The notes under the pieces: generated by a model | Told to the model about the DNA's origin: nothing | Seen by the model: the letters and a program-made list of their open reading frames with translations, nothing else | The model's database searches: none | Part shown: piece after piece, positions 7,710-16,635 of the stretch | Numbering within the stretch: position 1 is the stretch's first letter | Layout of the letters: each line of letters opens with the position of its first letter | Origin: Shewanella oncorhynchi | GTDB lineage: Bacteria > Pseudomonadota > Gammaproteobacteria > Enterobacterales > Shewanellaceae | Direction of reading: 5' to 3' | NCBI RefSeq assembly: GCF_012584455.1 | Contig: NZ_JABAEB010000010.1 | Location: 1-64,000 of the forward strand | DNA length: 64,000 bases | Position numbers and translations under genes: made by a program

Positions 7710-9230
7710 TTAGAAGAAACCTAAAGGATTCACATCGTAACTCACCAAGAGATTCTTGGTATTTTGATAGTGGTTGAGCATCATCTTATGGGTTTCGCGA
7801 CCGATGCCGGATTTTTTGTAACCACCAAAGGCGGCATGGGCAGGATAGGCGTGGTAACAGTTAATCCACACGCGGCCAGCTTGAATGCCACGTCCCATAC
7901 GTTGAGCCGTGTTCATGTCCCGTGTCCACACACCAGCACCTAGGCCGTACTCTGTATCGTTCGCGATCGCTAAGGCTTCGGCTTCATCTTTGAAAGTGGT
8001 GACCGAAATCACAGGGCCGAAGATCTCCTCTTGGAAGATACGCATCTTATTGTGGCCTTTCATAATGGTTGGGCTGATGTAGTAGCCTTCACTTTGGCCG
8101 CCATCGAGTTGGCAAAGTGTGCCGCCCAGTAGCACTTCTGCACCTTCAGCCTTACCTATGGCTAAGTAGCTTAAGATTTTATCGAACTGTTCTTTAGAGG
8201 CTTGAGCGCCAACTTGAGTGTCGGTATCTAAGGGATCGCCTTGCTTAATGGTTTGCGCACGGGCGAGCACTTTTTCGATAAAGCGATCAAAAATCGACTC
8301 TTGGATTAACACTCGTGATGGGCAGGTACAGACTTCACCTTGGTTGAAGAAGGCCAGCAACATGCCTTCGACGGCCTTATTTAAATACTCGTCTTCATGG
8401 TCCATCACATCGGCAAAAAACACGTTAGGCGACTTACCGCCAAGCTCAACGGTTGATGGAATTAAGGATTCGGCGGCGCATTTTAAAATGTGATAGCCAA
8501 TTTCGGTGGAGCCCGTAAAGGCCAATTTAGCGATGCGTTTGCTGGTGGCCAAAGCTTGTCCAGCTTCGGCGCCAAAGCCGTTGACTACGTTAAGAATACC
8601 CGCGGGTAATAGGTCTTCAATCAGTTCGAGCAAGACCAGAATCGTGACTGGCGTCTGCTCCGCAGGCTTGAGTACCACACAGTTACCCGCCGCTAGCGCA
8701 GGTGCGATTTTCCATGCGGCCATTAAGAGTGGAAAGTTCCAAGGAATGATCTGGCCGACCACGCCTAAAGGCTCTGGGAAGTGATAACTGACTGTGTTGC
8801 CATCGATATCGGCAGCGCTGCCTTCTTGTGCGCGGATACAGCCTGCAAAGTAGCGGAAGTGGTCGACGAATAAGGGCAAGTCGGCATTTAAGGTTTCACG
8901 CACCGCTTTACCATTTTCCCAGGTTTCGGCAACGGCTAAGTATTCGAGATTTTGCTCGACCCGATCGGCAATGCGCAGTAACAGGTTTGAGCGCTCAGTG
9001 ACTGAGGTTTTACCCCATGCTTCTTTGGCTGCGTGGGCGGCATCTAACGCTAATTCAATATCTTGTGCATCGGATCGCGGGATTTGGCAAAAGTTTTGAC
9101 CATTCACGGGGGAGCGATTGTCGAAGTATTTGCCATTGACTGGGGCGACCCATTTTCCGCCGATAAAGTTGGCGTATTTTTCTTTGAAGTTAACGATTGC
9201 GCCTGCGGTTCCGGGTTGAGCATAAATCAT
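7710..9230 (-). CDS. aldB: NAD-dependent aldehyde dehydrogenase, AldB/AcoD type
   Basis: 506-aa cytosolic enzyme oxidising acetaldehyde and related aldehydes to acids. Catalytic residues are visible: N164 in [11 protein letters not shown]262 in VELGGKSP and nucleophile C301 in [11 protein letters not shown]. Nucleotide-site wording FTGSTEIG is intact, and the length equals that of E. coli AldB and Ralstonia AcoD. The ATG at 9230 is preferred to the frame start at 9257 because GGAA lies 8 bases upstream and the family begins with a MIYA-like sequence. It is divergent from an AcoR-like sigma-54 activator, and a -24/-12 promoter faces this gene, so expression is probably inducible by that regulator. 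Confidence 0.94.
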   Translation of the reverse strand: MIYAQPGTAGAIVNFKEKYANFIGGKWVAPVNGKYFDNRSPVNGQNFCQIPRSDAQDIELALDAAHAAKEAWGKTSVTERSNLLLRIADRVEQNLEYLAVAETWENGKAVRETLNADLPLFVDHFRYFAGCIRAQEGSAADIDGNTVSYHFPEPLGVVGQIIPWNFPLLMAAWKIAPALAAGNCVVLKPAEQTPVTILVLLELIEDLLPAGILNVVNGFGAEAGQALATSKRIAKLAFTGSTEIGYHILKCAAESLIPSTVELGGKSPNVFFADVMDHEDEYLNKAVEGMLLAFFNQGEVCTCPSRVLIQESIFDRFIEKVLARAQTIKQGDPLDTDTQVGAQASKEQFDKILSYLAIGKAEGAEVLLGGTLCQLDGGQSEGYYISPTIMKGHNKMRIFQEEIFGPVISVTTFKDEAEALAIANDTEYGLGAGVWTRDMNTAQRMGRGIQAGRVWINCYHAYPAHAAFGGYKKSGIGRETHKMMLNHYQNTKNLLVSYDVNPLGFF

Positions 9231-9424
9231 AGAATCATTCCTTCTTGTGGATGGCATGCTGGGCGTTGGCGATTTTTACGCTCTTGGCTTCAGCAAGGGA
9301 GTCTTGTTGATGCATCTCTGCTGGATGCCTTTTTAAATATTTTTCGTTTTGCTTTAAGCCAATCCTATTGATTGGCTTAGTGTTCTCTTATGCAACACCT
9401 TAGGCTTGCATACCAAGGGTGCAT

Positions 9425-9441
9425 CGCAAGGAGAGTGCCAA
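9425..9441 (-). promoter_or_regulatory. Sigma-54 (-24/-12) promoter of the aldehyde dehydrogenase gene
   Basis: On the minus strand the sequence reads TTGGCACTCTCCTTGCG. This fits the consensus TTGGCACN5TTGCA, with GG and GC separated by exactly 10 bases. It lies about 195 bases upstream of the aldB start codon and faces it. Confidence 0.88.
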
Positions 9442-9561
9442 ACTGGCAGGAGTTGTACACTTGTTGTGCTAACAGTATGATGAAAAGCTAATTTTGCAGA
9501 TTTGAATAAGTATGGGCACTCAGGGAGAGAAGTGTGTCCAGTGGTTACTTTGTCATTGAGT

Positions 9562-9591
9562 GGCACACAGCAATTGTGCCGAAACGGAACA
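9562..9591. promoter_or_regulatory. Nested dyads, candidate enhancer for the AcoR-like activator
   Basis: GGCACA (9562-9567) and TGTGCC (9575-9580) are inverted repeats. The same TGTGCC also begins TGTGCCG-AAA-CGGAACA (9575-9591), a dyad with one mismatch. The pair sits 120-150 bases upstream of the sigma-54 promoter, the usual enhancer distance, and just before the preferred activator start at 9612. Function is inferred from position. Confidence 0.55.
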
Positions 9592-9611
9592 CAGCTCGGG
9601 GTAGCACGGCT

Positions 9612-11513
9612 ATGACAGTTAAACCGCATTTACCATCGACACAGGCGTGGTTGGCCGATTCGTGGCAGCGCAGCATTGGCGCTGGCTTGTCAGAATTTCA
9701 GTTACCCCAGGAGCTAAGGCTCGATGCCTGCGAACTAAAGCAGAAACATGAGCAATATCAAATGCTCATTGCATTAGTGCAATCCCACGCCTTGCCTTTG
9801 TTTAATCAGTTGATGGCGCATTCTAATAGCCGACTCCTGCTCTCCGATGCCGAGGGTTATGTACTTAGGCATTGGGGCGTGAGCCGTTACTCCACAAAAC
9901 TGGCGGATGTAGCTCTGGATATTGGGGTGAATTGGCTTGAGCAGCATAAGGGCACTAATGCGATAGGGACGGCGCTTACCGCCAAACAAGCGGTATCCGT
10001 GGTGGGTGAGCAGCATTTTATTCGCCAGAACCGTTTTATGAGTTGCACAGCTTGCCCGATATTTTCCCCCCAAGGTGAGATGCTCGGGGTGATTGATATC
10101 ACCAGCGAGCAGCAAAGGCACACCCAGCAGACGCTGATGTTAGTGTCCAGTTTGGCGCAGCAGGTCGAGACCGCGCTTTTGTGCCATCTGCCCGATAGTC
10201 ATTATCGAATCGATTTGGCGGCGCAGCCAAACCTGCTCAGTTCGGGTTGGCAGGGCATAGTGATTGCCGATAGCGATGGTCGCATTGTGGGGTGCAATCC
10301 CATGGCGAAACAATTGCTTAATCATGCCAAGGTGGGCGATGCCGTCGAACAGTACTTAGGCGATAATTGGAGCCGTGTGGGCGGTTTTAATCAACATTTA
10401 GCTTTGCATTTACAGACTCAATCCTTAAATATTCCCAGCGCTAAGGGTCGAGTTGCGATTAGCAATAAATCGCTCAATCAATTGGGGGTTAGGTTTCGCG
10501 ATCCTCAATTAGAACGCGCTTGGCAACATGCCAATAAGGTGATCACCAAGCAAATTCCGCTGTTAGTGCTCGGAGAAACGGGCGTCGGTAAAGAGCAGTT
10601 TGTTAAAAAGCTCCATGCCCAGAGTGCACGTCGCACCGAGCCTTTAGTGGCAGTGAACTGCGCCGCATTGCCCGCTGAATTAGTCGAATCTGAACTTTTT
10701 GGTTATCAGGCAGGCGCTTTTACTGGGGCAAACCGCACTGGATTTATCGGTAAAATTCGCCAAGCCCACGGTGGATTTTTGTTTTTAGATGAGATCGGTG
10801 AAATGCCGCTGGCGGCCCAGAGTCGTTTACTCAGAGTATTGCAAGAGCGCGAAGTGGTACCCGTTGGCAGTAATCAAAGCTTTAAAGTCGATATCCAAAT
10901 CATTGCCGCAACCCATATGGATTTAGAACAACAGGTGACTCAAGGGCTGTTTCGGCAGGATTTATTCTATCGATTGAATGGTCTGCAAGTACGTTTACCT
11001 GCGCTGCGTGAGCGGCAGGATATCGAGCGTATTATCCATAAATTGCATCGTAAACATCGTATCGCCGCGCAGGATATCTGCCCAGAACTGTTAGGGAAAA
11101 TGATGCAATACGACTGGCCGGGGAATTTGCGTGAGCTGGATAACCTCATGCAAGTCGCTTGCTTGATGGCAGAAGGAGACAATACTCTCAATTGGCAACA
11201 TTTACCCGATTATCTGGCGGCCAAACTCACATGCGAGCCGTTAAAAGTAGGCCTGTTACAAGCAGCCCCATTATTTGAAGAATTTAAGGAGGTAAGCCGT
11301 CAACATTCAGCATCACCCCTGCCAAGTGGCAAGTTCGTTGTGGAGCCGAATGCCACAAAGGTTCAATCGGATTCCCTAAATGAGGCGATTTATAGCAATG
11401 TGCTGCAGGCATACCAAGCCTGTAATGGCAATGTGAGCCAATGCGCTAAGCGTTTAGGGATCAGCCGTAATGCCTTGTACCGGCGATTAAAACAGATGGG
11501 GATTAAGGATTAA
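9612..11513 (+). CDS. AcoR-like sigma-54-dependent transcriptional activator
   Basis: 633-aa regulator with three parts. The N-terminal GAF-type sensor region contains EQHKGTNAIGTAL and SCTACPIFSPQGEMLGVIDI, typical of AcoR/DhaR regulators. The AAA+ domain has Walker A GETGVGKE, the sigma-54 contact GAFTGA and Walker B FLFLDEIGE. The C-terminal Fis-type helix-turn-helix ends NGNVSQCAKRLGISRNALYRRLKQMG. A longer frame starts at GTG 9534, but that would place the dyads at 9562-9591 inside the gene; the ATG at 9612 is preferred, without a strong ribosome site. It probably senses an aldehyde, alcohol or acetoin-like inducer and activates the divergent aldehyde dehydrogenase gene. Confidence 0.88.
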   Translation: MTVKPHLPSTQAWLADSWQRSIGAGLSEFQLPQELRLDACELKQKHEQYQMLIALVQSHALPLFNQLMAHSNSRLLLSDAEGYVLRHWGVSRYSTKLADVALDIGVNWLEQHKGTNAIGTALTAKQAVSVVGEQHFIRQNRFMSCTACPIFSPQGEMLGVIDITSEQQRHTQQTLMLVSSLAQQVETALLCHLPDSHYRIDLAAQPNLLSSGWQGIVIADSDGRIVGCNPMAKQLLNHAKVGDAVEQYLGDNWSRVGGFNQHLALHLQTQSLNIPSAKGRVAISNKSLNQLGVRFRDPQLERAWQHANKVITKQIPLLVLGETGVGKEQFVKKLHAQSARRTEPLVAVNCAALPAELVESELFGYQAGAFTGANRTGFIGKIRQAHGGFLFLDEIGEMPLAAQSRLLRVLQEREVVPVGSNQSFKVDIQIIAATHMDLEQQVTQGLFRQDLFYRLNGLQVRLPALRERQDIERIIHKLHRKHRIAAQDICPELLGKMMQYDWPGNLRELDNLMQVACLMAEGDNTLNWQHLPDYLAAKLTCEPLKVGLLQAAPLFEEFKEVSRQHSASPLPSGKFVVEPNATKVQSDSLNEAIYSNVLQAYQACNGNVSQCAKRLGISRNALYRRLKQMGIKD

Positions 11514-11595
11514 TGCTAGCTTACGGCTCTTGTTGTGAAGCTCAATCAATTACTAAATATCTCTTAATCACCCCACGTTTATCCACTTCGCAATA

Positions 11596-11619
11596 GACTA
11601 AAACCGAGAGGTTTTAGTC
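11596..11619. repeat. Perfect 10-bp inverted repeat without a T tract
   Basis: GACTAAAACC-GAGA-GGTTTTAGTC. It lies 80 bases after the activator stop and 176 bases before the catalase start. It could stop transcription weakly in either direction or act as a regulator site; no U-run follows on either strand. Confidence 0.6.
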
Positions 11620-11685
11620 CACAATATCTAGCTTCAGTATCTGACAATGTGACTTTTGTTGTTGCCAATTCATGTCTAATAGGTT

Positions 11686-11708
11686 TTATTGATTCGTATA
11701 ATCGATAA
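11686..11708 (+). promoter_or_regulatory. Catalase promoter operator, possibly OxyR
   Basis: TTATTGATT-CGTAT-AATCGATAA has 9-bp arms with one mismatch. It ends just before a candidate promoter, TTTTCT (11717) and TATACT (11740-11745) with 17-bp spacing. Adjacency to the -35 is where OxyR activates, and an ATAG at 11679 starts a partial OxyR-like phase (ATAG-N7 blocks), but the match to the OxyR consensus is only about 10 of 16 bases. Confidence 0.45.
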
Positions 11709-11794
11709 AGATCGTTTTTTCTAATTACAAATTCAGAACTATACTGTGAGCAGGCAGAAAAGAGCTTGGCGTTATGCATAGAAGAGGAACTGTT

Positions 11795-13315
11795 ATGCAT
11801 CTTACTAAAAGCCTTTTAATTATTTCTATGGGTCTGACATTGAATGTACAGGCTCAAACTTTACCAACAAATACCCTGACACGTGACAATGGTGCACCTG
11901 TGGGTGATAACCAAAACTCGACCACAGCGGGCAGTAATGGCAGCGTGTTATTGCAAGATGTGCAGCTTATCCAGAAGCTACAACGCTTTGCCCGTGAACG
12001 TATTCCTGAACGTGTCGTCCACGCCAGAGGCACAGGTGTGCATGGTGAATTTGTATCGAGTGGCGATTTTAGTAACCTAACCCAAGCGGCACCCTTTGCA
12101 CAAAAAGGTAAAGTGACGACCGTATTTGTGCGCTTTTCTACCGTGATCCACTCGAAAGGTTCGCCAGAAACGCTGCGTGATCCCCGAGGGTTTGCGACCA
12201 AATTTTATACGGACCAAGGTAACTGGGACTTAGTAGGTAATAATTTACCCGTATTCTTCATTCGCGATGCAATCAAGTTTCCTGACATGGTGCATTCACT
12301 CAAACCATCGCCAGTGACCAATATGCAAGATCCGAATCGTTTCTTCGATTTTTTCAGTCACGAAGCGGGGTCAACCCATATGTTGACTCAGGTTTACAGT
12401 AACTTAGGTGTACCTGCCAGTTATCGTGAAATGGACGGTTTCGGTGTGCATGCGTACAAATTTGTGAATCGAGATAACCAAGTTAAATACGTGAAATTTA
12501 ACTGGAAGAGTCGGCAAGGTGTTAAAGGCTTACGTCCCGATGAAGTGGTTAAAGTCCAAGGGCAAAACTTTAACCATTTAACTGATGATCTTTATAGTGA
12601 GATCAACAAGGGTAACTATCCTAAGTGGGATCTGTACGTTCAATTACTCGACCCGACTGAGCTTAATAAGTTTGATTACAACCCGTTAGACGCCACTAAG
12701 GTGTGGCTAGATGTGCCAGAACAAAAAGTGGGCACTATGACGCTGAACCGCATGCCTGCAAACTTCTTCCAAGAGACGGAGCAAGCGGCATTTGCGCCAT
12801 CGAATTTGATCCCAGGGATTGAGCCTTCGGAAGACAGATTACTGCAAGGCCGTATGTTCTCCTACGCCGATACTCAGCTGTATCGACTCGGCGCGAATTT
12901 GTCGCAATTGCCGATTAATAAACCCTTAGTGGCGGTGGCAAACCACAACCAAGAAGGTGCGGGCAATATGGGGTATACCCAGTCCGATGTGAACTATCAA
13001 CCGAGCGTACATTTAGCCTTGGCCGAAGATAATCGTTATCGTGCGGTAACAACTGCGCTGACGGGGACTGTGCAACAAACGGCTATTAGCAAGCATGATA
13101 ACTTTAGCCAAGCGGGCGTCTTTTATCGCAGCTTGAGCAAGCAAGATAGAGCAGATCTGATCACTAACTTGGCCGGTGACTTAGGTAAAGTGAACGATAC
13201 CAATGTGAAACATCAGATGCTCAGTCACTTTTATCGTGCAGATCCAGAGTTTGGTGAGCGTTTAACCAAGGCCGTAAAGGGTGATTTGGCTGACGTTAAA
13301 CAACGTTCAATCTAA
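11795..13315 (+). CDS. katB: Exported haem catalase, KatB type
   Basis: 506-aa monofunctional catalase breaking down hydrogen peroxide. The signal peptide MHLTKSLLIISMGLTLNVQAQ ends near residue 21, so the enzyme is periplasmic. The distal His region VVHARGTGVHGEF, the Asn-containing NLPVFFIRDAIKFPD and the proximal haem Tyr block RMFSYADTQLYRLG are intact. The ATG at 11795 follows AGAGGAA; the frame start at 11774 would put a charged extension before the signal. It is followed by an ankyrin-repeat protein gene, as in Pseudomonas katB-ankB and Campylobacter katA-Cj1386, where the ankyrin protein supports catalase activity or haem loading. A near-palindrome upstream suggests peroxide-responsive control. 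Confidence 0.95.
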   Translation: MHLTKSLLIISMGLTLNVQAQTLPTNTLTRDNGAPVGDNQNSTTAGSNGSVLLQDVQLIQKLQRFARERIPERVVHARGTGVHGEFVSSGDFSNLTQAAPFAQKGKVTTVFVRFSTVIHSKGSPETLRDPRGFATKFYTDQGNWDLVGNNLPVFFIRDAIKFPDMVHSLKPSPVTNMQDPNRFFDFFSHEAGSTHMLTQVYSNLGVPASYREMDGFGVHAYKFVNRDNQVKYVKFNWKSRQGVKGLRPDEVVKVQGQNFNHLTDDLYSEINKGNYPKWDLYVQLLDPTELNKFDYNPLDATKVWLDVPEQKVGTMTLNRMPANFFQETEQAAFAPSNLIPGIEPSEDRLLQGRMFSYADTQLYRLGANLSQLPINKPLVAVANHNQEGAGNMGYTQSDVNYQPSVHLALAEDNRYRAVTTALTGTVQQTAISKHDNFSQAGVFYRSLSKQDRADLITNLAGDLGKVNDTNVKHQMLSHFYRADPEFGERLTKAVKGDLADVKQRSI

Positions 13316-13381
13316 TTTTGTTATTTTTAGGACTATTTTGGTCGCAGAGATTTGCGCATTAACTGTCCGAACCCAGTAAGT

Positions 13382-13436
13382 CCCGCAAGACGTAAACAAG
13401 CTCTTTTCTGCCCAGTTTAAGAGGGCGTCTTGCGGG
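13382..13436 (+). other. Long hairpin between catalase and ankyrin genes
   Basis: CCCGCAAGACG (13382-13392) and CGTCTTGCGGG (13426-13436) are perfect 11-bp inverted arms. Inside, CTCTT and AAGAG can extend the structure. No T tract follows. It may set a lower level of ankyrin mRNA by processing or attenuation, or protect the catalase 3' end. Confidence 0.7.
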
Positions 13437-13492
13437 CATTTCGTCACGTCTCATTGTTTAAATCTCTATTTTAGCTGTGCTGGGAGCCATTG

Positions 13493-14011
13493 ATGAAACA
13501 CACTATTGCTATCTTATTATTGATTATTGTGGCCCTGAGTATGTCGGTGGCAATGGGGGCGGGTTCGCTTCAAGCACCATTGGTTACATCCGCAACTGTC
13601 AGTCCAACGGACGAGCCCGATACCGCACAAGTACAATTGCTGGTGGACTATTTTTTTGCAGCAGCGCGTACCGGCGATATCACAGTGCTTGAGCATTTTC
13701 TCGATGCTGGCTTCCCTATTGACCAGAGAAATAGTCAAACCTATACCGCGCTAATGGTGGCGGCTTATAACGGCCAAGAGGCTGCAACGGATTTATTGCT
13801 TGAGCATGGTGCTAATGCTTGTTTGCAAGATAAGCGTGGTAATACGGCAATGATGGGCGCTGTGATTAAGGCCGAATTCACTATCGTAAAGCGGCTATAC
13901 GCGAAAGAATGCGATGCGAACCTAACGAATAATGCCGGAATGACCTTGACTGAGTTTGCCCGCTACTGGGGTCAAAGCGGCGCTTTACAGCAGGCGAGTT
14001 TAAAGCAATAA
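13493..14011 (+). CDS. ankB: Exported ankyrin-repeat protein, catalase partner
   Basis: 172-aa protein with an N-terminal hydrophobic signal or anchor (KHTIAILLLIIVALSMSVAMGAG) and about three ankyrin repeats. One is clear in TYTALMVAAYNGQEAATDLLLEHGANACLQD, the next in RGNTAMMGAVIKAEFTIVKRL. The ATG at 13493 follows GGGAG; the TTG just before it is unlikely. Position after a periplasmic catalase matches katB-ankB of Pseudomonas aeruginosa, where AnkB is needed for full catalase activity (known), and Cj1386 of Campylobacter, linked to haem supply (known). A similar role here is inferred. The gap to the catalase stop is 177 bases, with a strong hairpin. Confidence 0.9.
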   Translation: MKHTIAILLLIIVALSMSVAMGAGSLQAPLVTSATVSPTDEPDTAQVQLLVDYFFAAARTGDITVLEHFLDAGFPIDQRNSQTYTALMVAAYNGQEAATDLLLEHGANACLQDKRGNTAMMGAVIKAEFTIVKRLYAKECDANLTNNAGMTLTEFARYWGQSGALQQASLKQ

Positions 14012-14184
14012 AGACGCTAGATCTTACCATTTCTTGCGCTCGATCACTCTGGGTCATTATCTTTAATCTGTTTAGATCTCAGCATTTACTATTAGCCATA
14101 AGTCTGCTTGTTAATAGCGTCTATGCCTTTTATGGTAACTTTTTGAATACCGTTTAATACGGTTTGGCCTTCGGAGAGCGATTT

Positions 14185-15165
14185 ATGTTTGATGCCTTAC
14201 TACTGACGCAAGAAGATAAACGTACGTTTGCTCAAGTTTCACAAATCACAGAAGCTGATTTGCCAGAAGGGGAAGTCTTGGTTGATGTCGCCTATTCCTC
14301 GCTGAATTATAAAGATGGTTTAGCTGTGACCGGTGCTGGCAAAATCATTCGTCAGTTTCCTATGGTACCAGGCATCGATTTTGCGGGCGTGGTGCGCGAA
14401 TCGACGGATGCAAGATACCAAGTTGGCGATCGGGTGATTTTGACGGGCTGGGGCGTGGGCGAAAACCACTGGGGTGGTATGGCGCAAAAAGCGCGAGTTA
14501 AAGCCGACTGGCTGGTGCCCATGCCGCAAGGTTGTGATGCCGCTAAATCCATGATGATAGGCACGGCCGGGCTTACGGCGATGTTGTGCGTGCAAGCGCT
14601 GCAGCAGGCTGGGGTAACACCGCAAAGTGGGGATATTCTTGTCACAGGTGCCAGTGGTGGTGTGGGTTCTGTAGCGGTGACTTTGCTCGCCAATGCTGGC
14701 TATCGTGTGGTTGCCTGCAGTGGTCGAGTTGAACAGAATGCGCCTTTATTGAAGGAGCTTGGCGCCGCAGAAGTGATTGATCGCAGTGAACTTGAACAAG
14801 ATGCTAAGCCGCTTGAGGCGCAGCGCTGGGCGGGTGTGGTCGATACCGTTGGTAACAAGATCCTCGCCAAAGCATTAGCGCAAATGCAATACGGTGGTGC
14901 AGCCGCTATCTGTGGTTTAGCGGGCGGTTTTGCATTACCAACAACCGTTATGCCGTTTATTTTACGGGGTGTGAGTTTACTGGGAATCGACTCTGTTTCT
15001 TGTCCATTTGAGAAACGAAAAGCGGCGTGGGAAGCTGTGATTAAAGCACTACCCGAACATTTTTATCAGCAAGCTTGCCAGCAGATATCATTGGCAGAGG
15101 TGCCTGATTTCGCGAATAAAATTATCCAAGGCCAAGTCACAGGGCGTGTATTAGTTAAGCTGTAA
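14185..15165 (+). CDS. acuI: Acrylyl-CoA reductase / quinone oxidoreductase, AcuI/YhdH family
   Basis: 326-aa NADPH-dependent MDR-superfamily enzyme. The N-terminal GroES-like part shows VDVAYSSLNYKDGLAVTG and PGIDFAGVV. The Rossmann part has the nucleotide motif VTGASGGVGSVAV. AcuI/YhdH enzymes lack the zinc ligands of alcohol dehydrogenases and reduce acrylyl-CoA to propionyl-CoA, protecting cells from acrylate. The length matches E. coli YhdH (324 aa). The ATG at 14185 follows GGAGAG 6 bases away, so the frame start at 14164 is rejected. No dimethylsulphoniopropionate genes are adjacent, so a general detoxification role is more likely than DMSP use. Confidence 0.9.
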   Translation: MFDALLLTQEDKRTFAQVSQITEADLPEGEVLVDVAYSSLNYKDGLAVTGAGKIIRQFPMVPGIDFAGVVRESTDARYQVGDRVILTGWGVGENHWGGMAQKARVKADWLVPMPQGCDAAKSMMIGTAGLTAMLCVQALQQAGVTPQSGDILVTGASGGVGSVAVTLLANAGYRVVACSGRVEQNAPLLKELGAAEVIDRSELEQDAKPLEAQRWAGVVDTVGNKILAKALAQMQYGGAAAICGLAGGFALPTTVMPFILRGVSLLGIDSVSCPFEKRKAAWEAVIKALPEHFYQQACQQISLAEVPDFANKIIQGQVTGRVLVKL

Positions 15166-15190
15166 TCCCGTTCCCTACGTTTTAACACGA

Positions 15191-15212
15191 TGGCAACACT
15201 GAGGTGTTGCCA
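15191..15212. terminator. Hairpin between convergent acuI and cpxA genes
   Basis: TGGCAACAC-TGAG-GTGTTGCCA, a perfect 9-bp stem between two convergent genes. No T run follows on either side, so termination strength is uncertain. Confidence 0.5.
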
Positions 15213-15258
15213 ATTACGACTAATTAGTTCTGCCTCCTATACTTGTTCTTCATATCGG

Positions 15259-16635
15259 CTATTTCGGTAGTGTAATCGTCACTTTAAGGCCCGTTGGTAT
15301 ACGGTTCTCGGCTTTAATCTTACCTTTGTGGGCGGTAATCGCCGCTTCAGTGATTGCCAGCCCAAGTCCCCAGCCACCGCTTTCTCTTTGCCGTGCCGAG
15401 TCGGGACGGTAGAAAGGTTTAAAAATGGCATCGAGTTCGGCGGCATCTATGCCTGGACCATCGTCTTTTATGGTAACTTGTACTTGATCAGCTGTCGCAC
15501 TCGCCTGTAGGTGTATGTCGCTTGCGGCATAACGGATCGCGTTACGCAGCAGGTTTTCAATCGCGCGGGAAAGTGATTTAGGAAAATGCGCTAACTCAAT
15601 TTCTTCATCGATATCGATAGTAATGCTTTTACCTTGCTGTTCTGCTTCAAATTCCGCATCGTCTAAAACTTGGCTCAGGGATTCTGCCAAGCCTAAATGT
15701 ACCTTAGTTTCGTTAGTGCTGAGCTTGACCCGCGAGAGCTCTAACAATTCACTGATAAGCTTTTCGAGTTGCTCAGCTTCATAACCTATGCGTTCCGTTT
15801 CGGTGGTCTGCTGACCTTTTTTACGGGCGAGGGCTAGGGATAACTGTTGCCGCGTCAATGGGGTGCGTAGTTCATGGGAAATATCCCCCATGAGCCGCTG
15901 CTGATTATTAACCATAGCTTCGATGGAGTCGGCCATGCTGTTAAAAGCCGTGGCGAGCTGACCAATTTCATCGTTGCGCTGAGTGGTGGACTTATCGACT
16001 CGGTGACTTAAGTCACCCTCAGCGAGGGCATTAGCACTCTTTTTAAGTGAATTTAATGCCTTACCTAAATGCCACGCGAGCAAGCCACATAATAATCCCG
16101 AAAGGAAAATCGCCAGACTTAAGGTTAATAACTTATTTTCGGCGAAGAAAAAGAACCAAGGCCGTGGATGGTTATCCGGTAGGCGGCCATAAAGTGAATA
16201 GGTTTCAGCGCCCAGATTAAATTGATAGGGACCAAACACCAGCTCATCTTTAAACTGATGGCTAATTGGTTGTTTTTCTTCATCTGCCATCAGCATAAAG
16301 CTACGTACACCGCGACTCACCCTGTGGGTGTTGATCACTTGGCCCTGGCTGTTGACGAGATAAACTCGTAGTGGCTTGCCTTCCATGTCTCGATGTCTTT
16401 CCCAGCGACGAAGAAAATCGGATTCTAGTAAGGCGGGGTTTTCTTGAATGCGCTTAGCTATAGTCGATAGGACTTTTTCAAGGTGAGGTGGCAGTGGCGC
16501 ACGGTCGTGATTTTGTTGCAGCAATGGTAACAGACCCACTAAGGCAATGATTAACGAGCTGCAAAGCCAAAATCCGAGCAATAATTTGATAAATAAACGA
16601 TTAGGCACAGTCGATACCGCCGTTATGGAAGCCAA
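15259..16635 (-). CDS. cpxA: Envelope-stress sensor kinase CpxA
   Basis: 458-aa inner-membrane kinase. There are two membrane helices (about 12-32 and 172-192) around a periplasmic sensor, then a HAMP domain (ALAEGDLSHRVDKSTTQRNDEIGQL). The H-box is GDISHELRTPLTRQQ and the ATPase has N (NLLRNAIRYA), DDGPGID and GGWGLGLAI. The frame starts with TTG at 16635, 13 bases inside cpxR, with AAAGG 7 bases upstream; a GTG at 16608 is the alternative. CpxA phosphorylates CpxR when periplasmic proteins misfold and is held off by CpxP; all three genes are here. Confidence 0.93.
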   Translation of the reverse strand: MASITAVSTVPNRLFIKLLLGFWLCSSLIIALVGLLPLLQQNHDRAPLPPHLEKVLSTIAKRIQENPALLESDFLRRWERHRDMEGKPLRVYLVNSQGQVINTHRVSRGVRSFMLMADEEKQPISHQFKDELVFGPYQFNLGAETYSLYGRLPDNHPRPWFFFFAENKLLTLSLAIFLSGLLCGLLAWHLGKALNSLKKSANALAEGDLSHRVDKSTTQRNDEIGQLATAFNSMADSIEAMVNNQQRLMGDISHELRTPLTRQQLSLALARKKGQQTTETERIGYEAEQLEKLISELLELSRVKLSTNETKVHLGLAESLSQVLDDAEFEAEQQGKSITIDIDEEIELAHFPKSLSRAIENLLRNAIRYAASDIHLQASATADQVQVTIKDDGPGIDAAELDAIFKPFYRPDSARQRESGGWGLGLAITEAAITAHKGKIKAENRIPTGLKVTITLPK

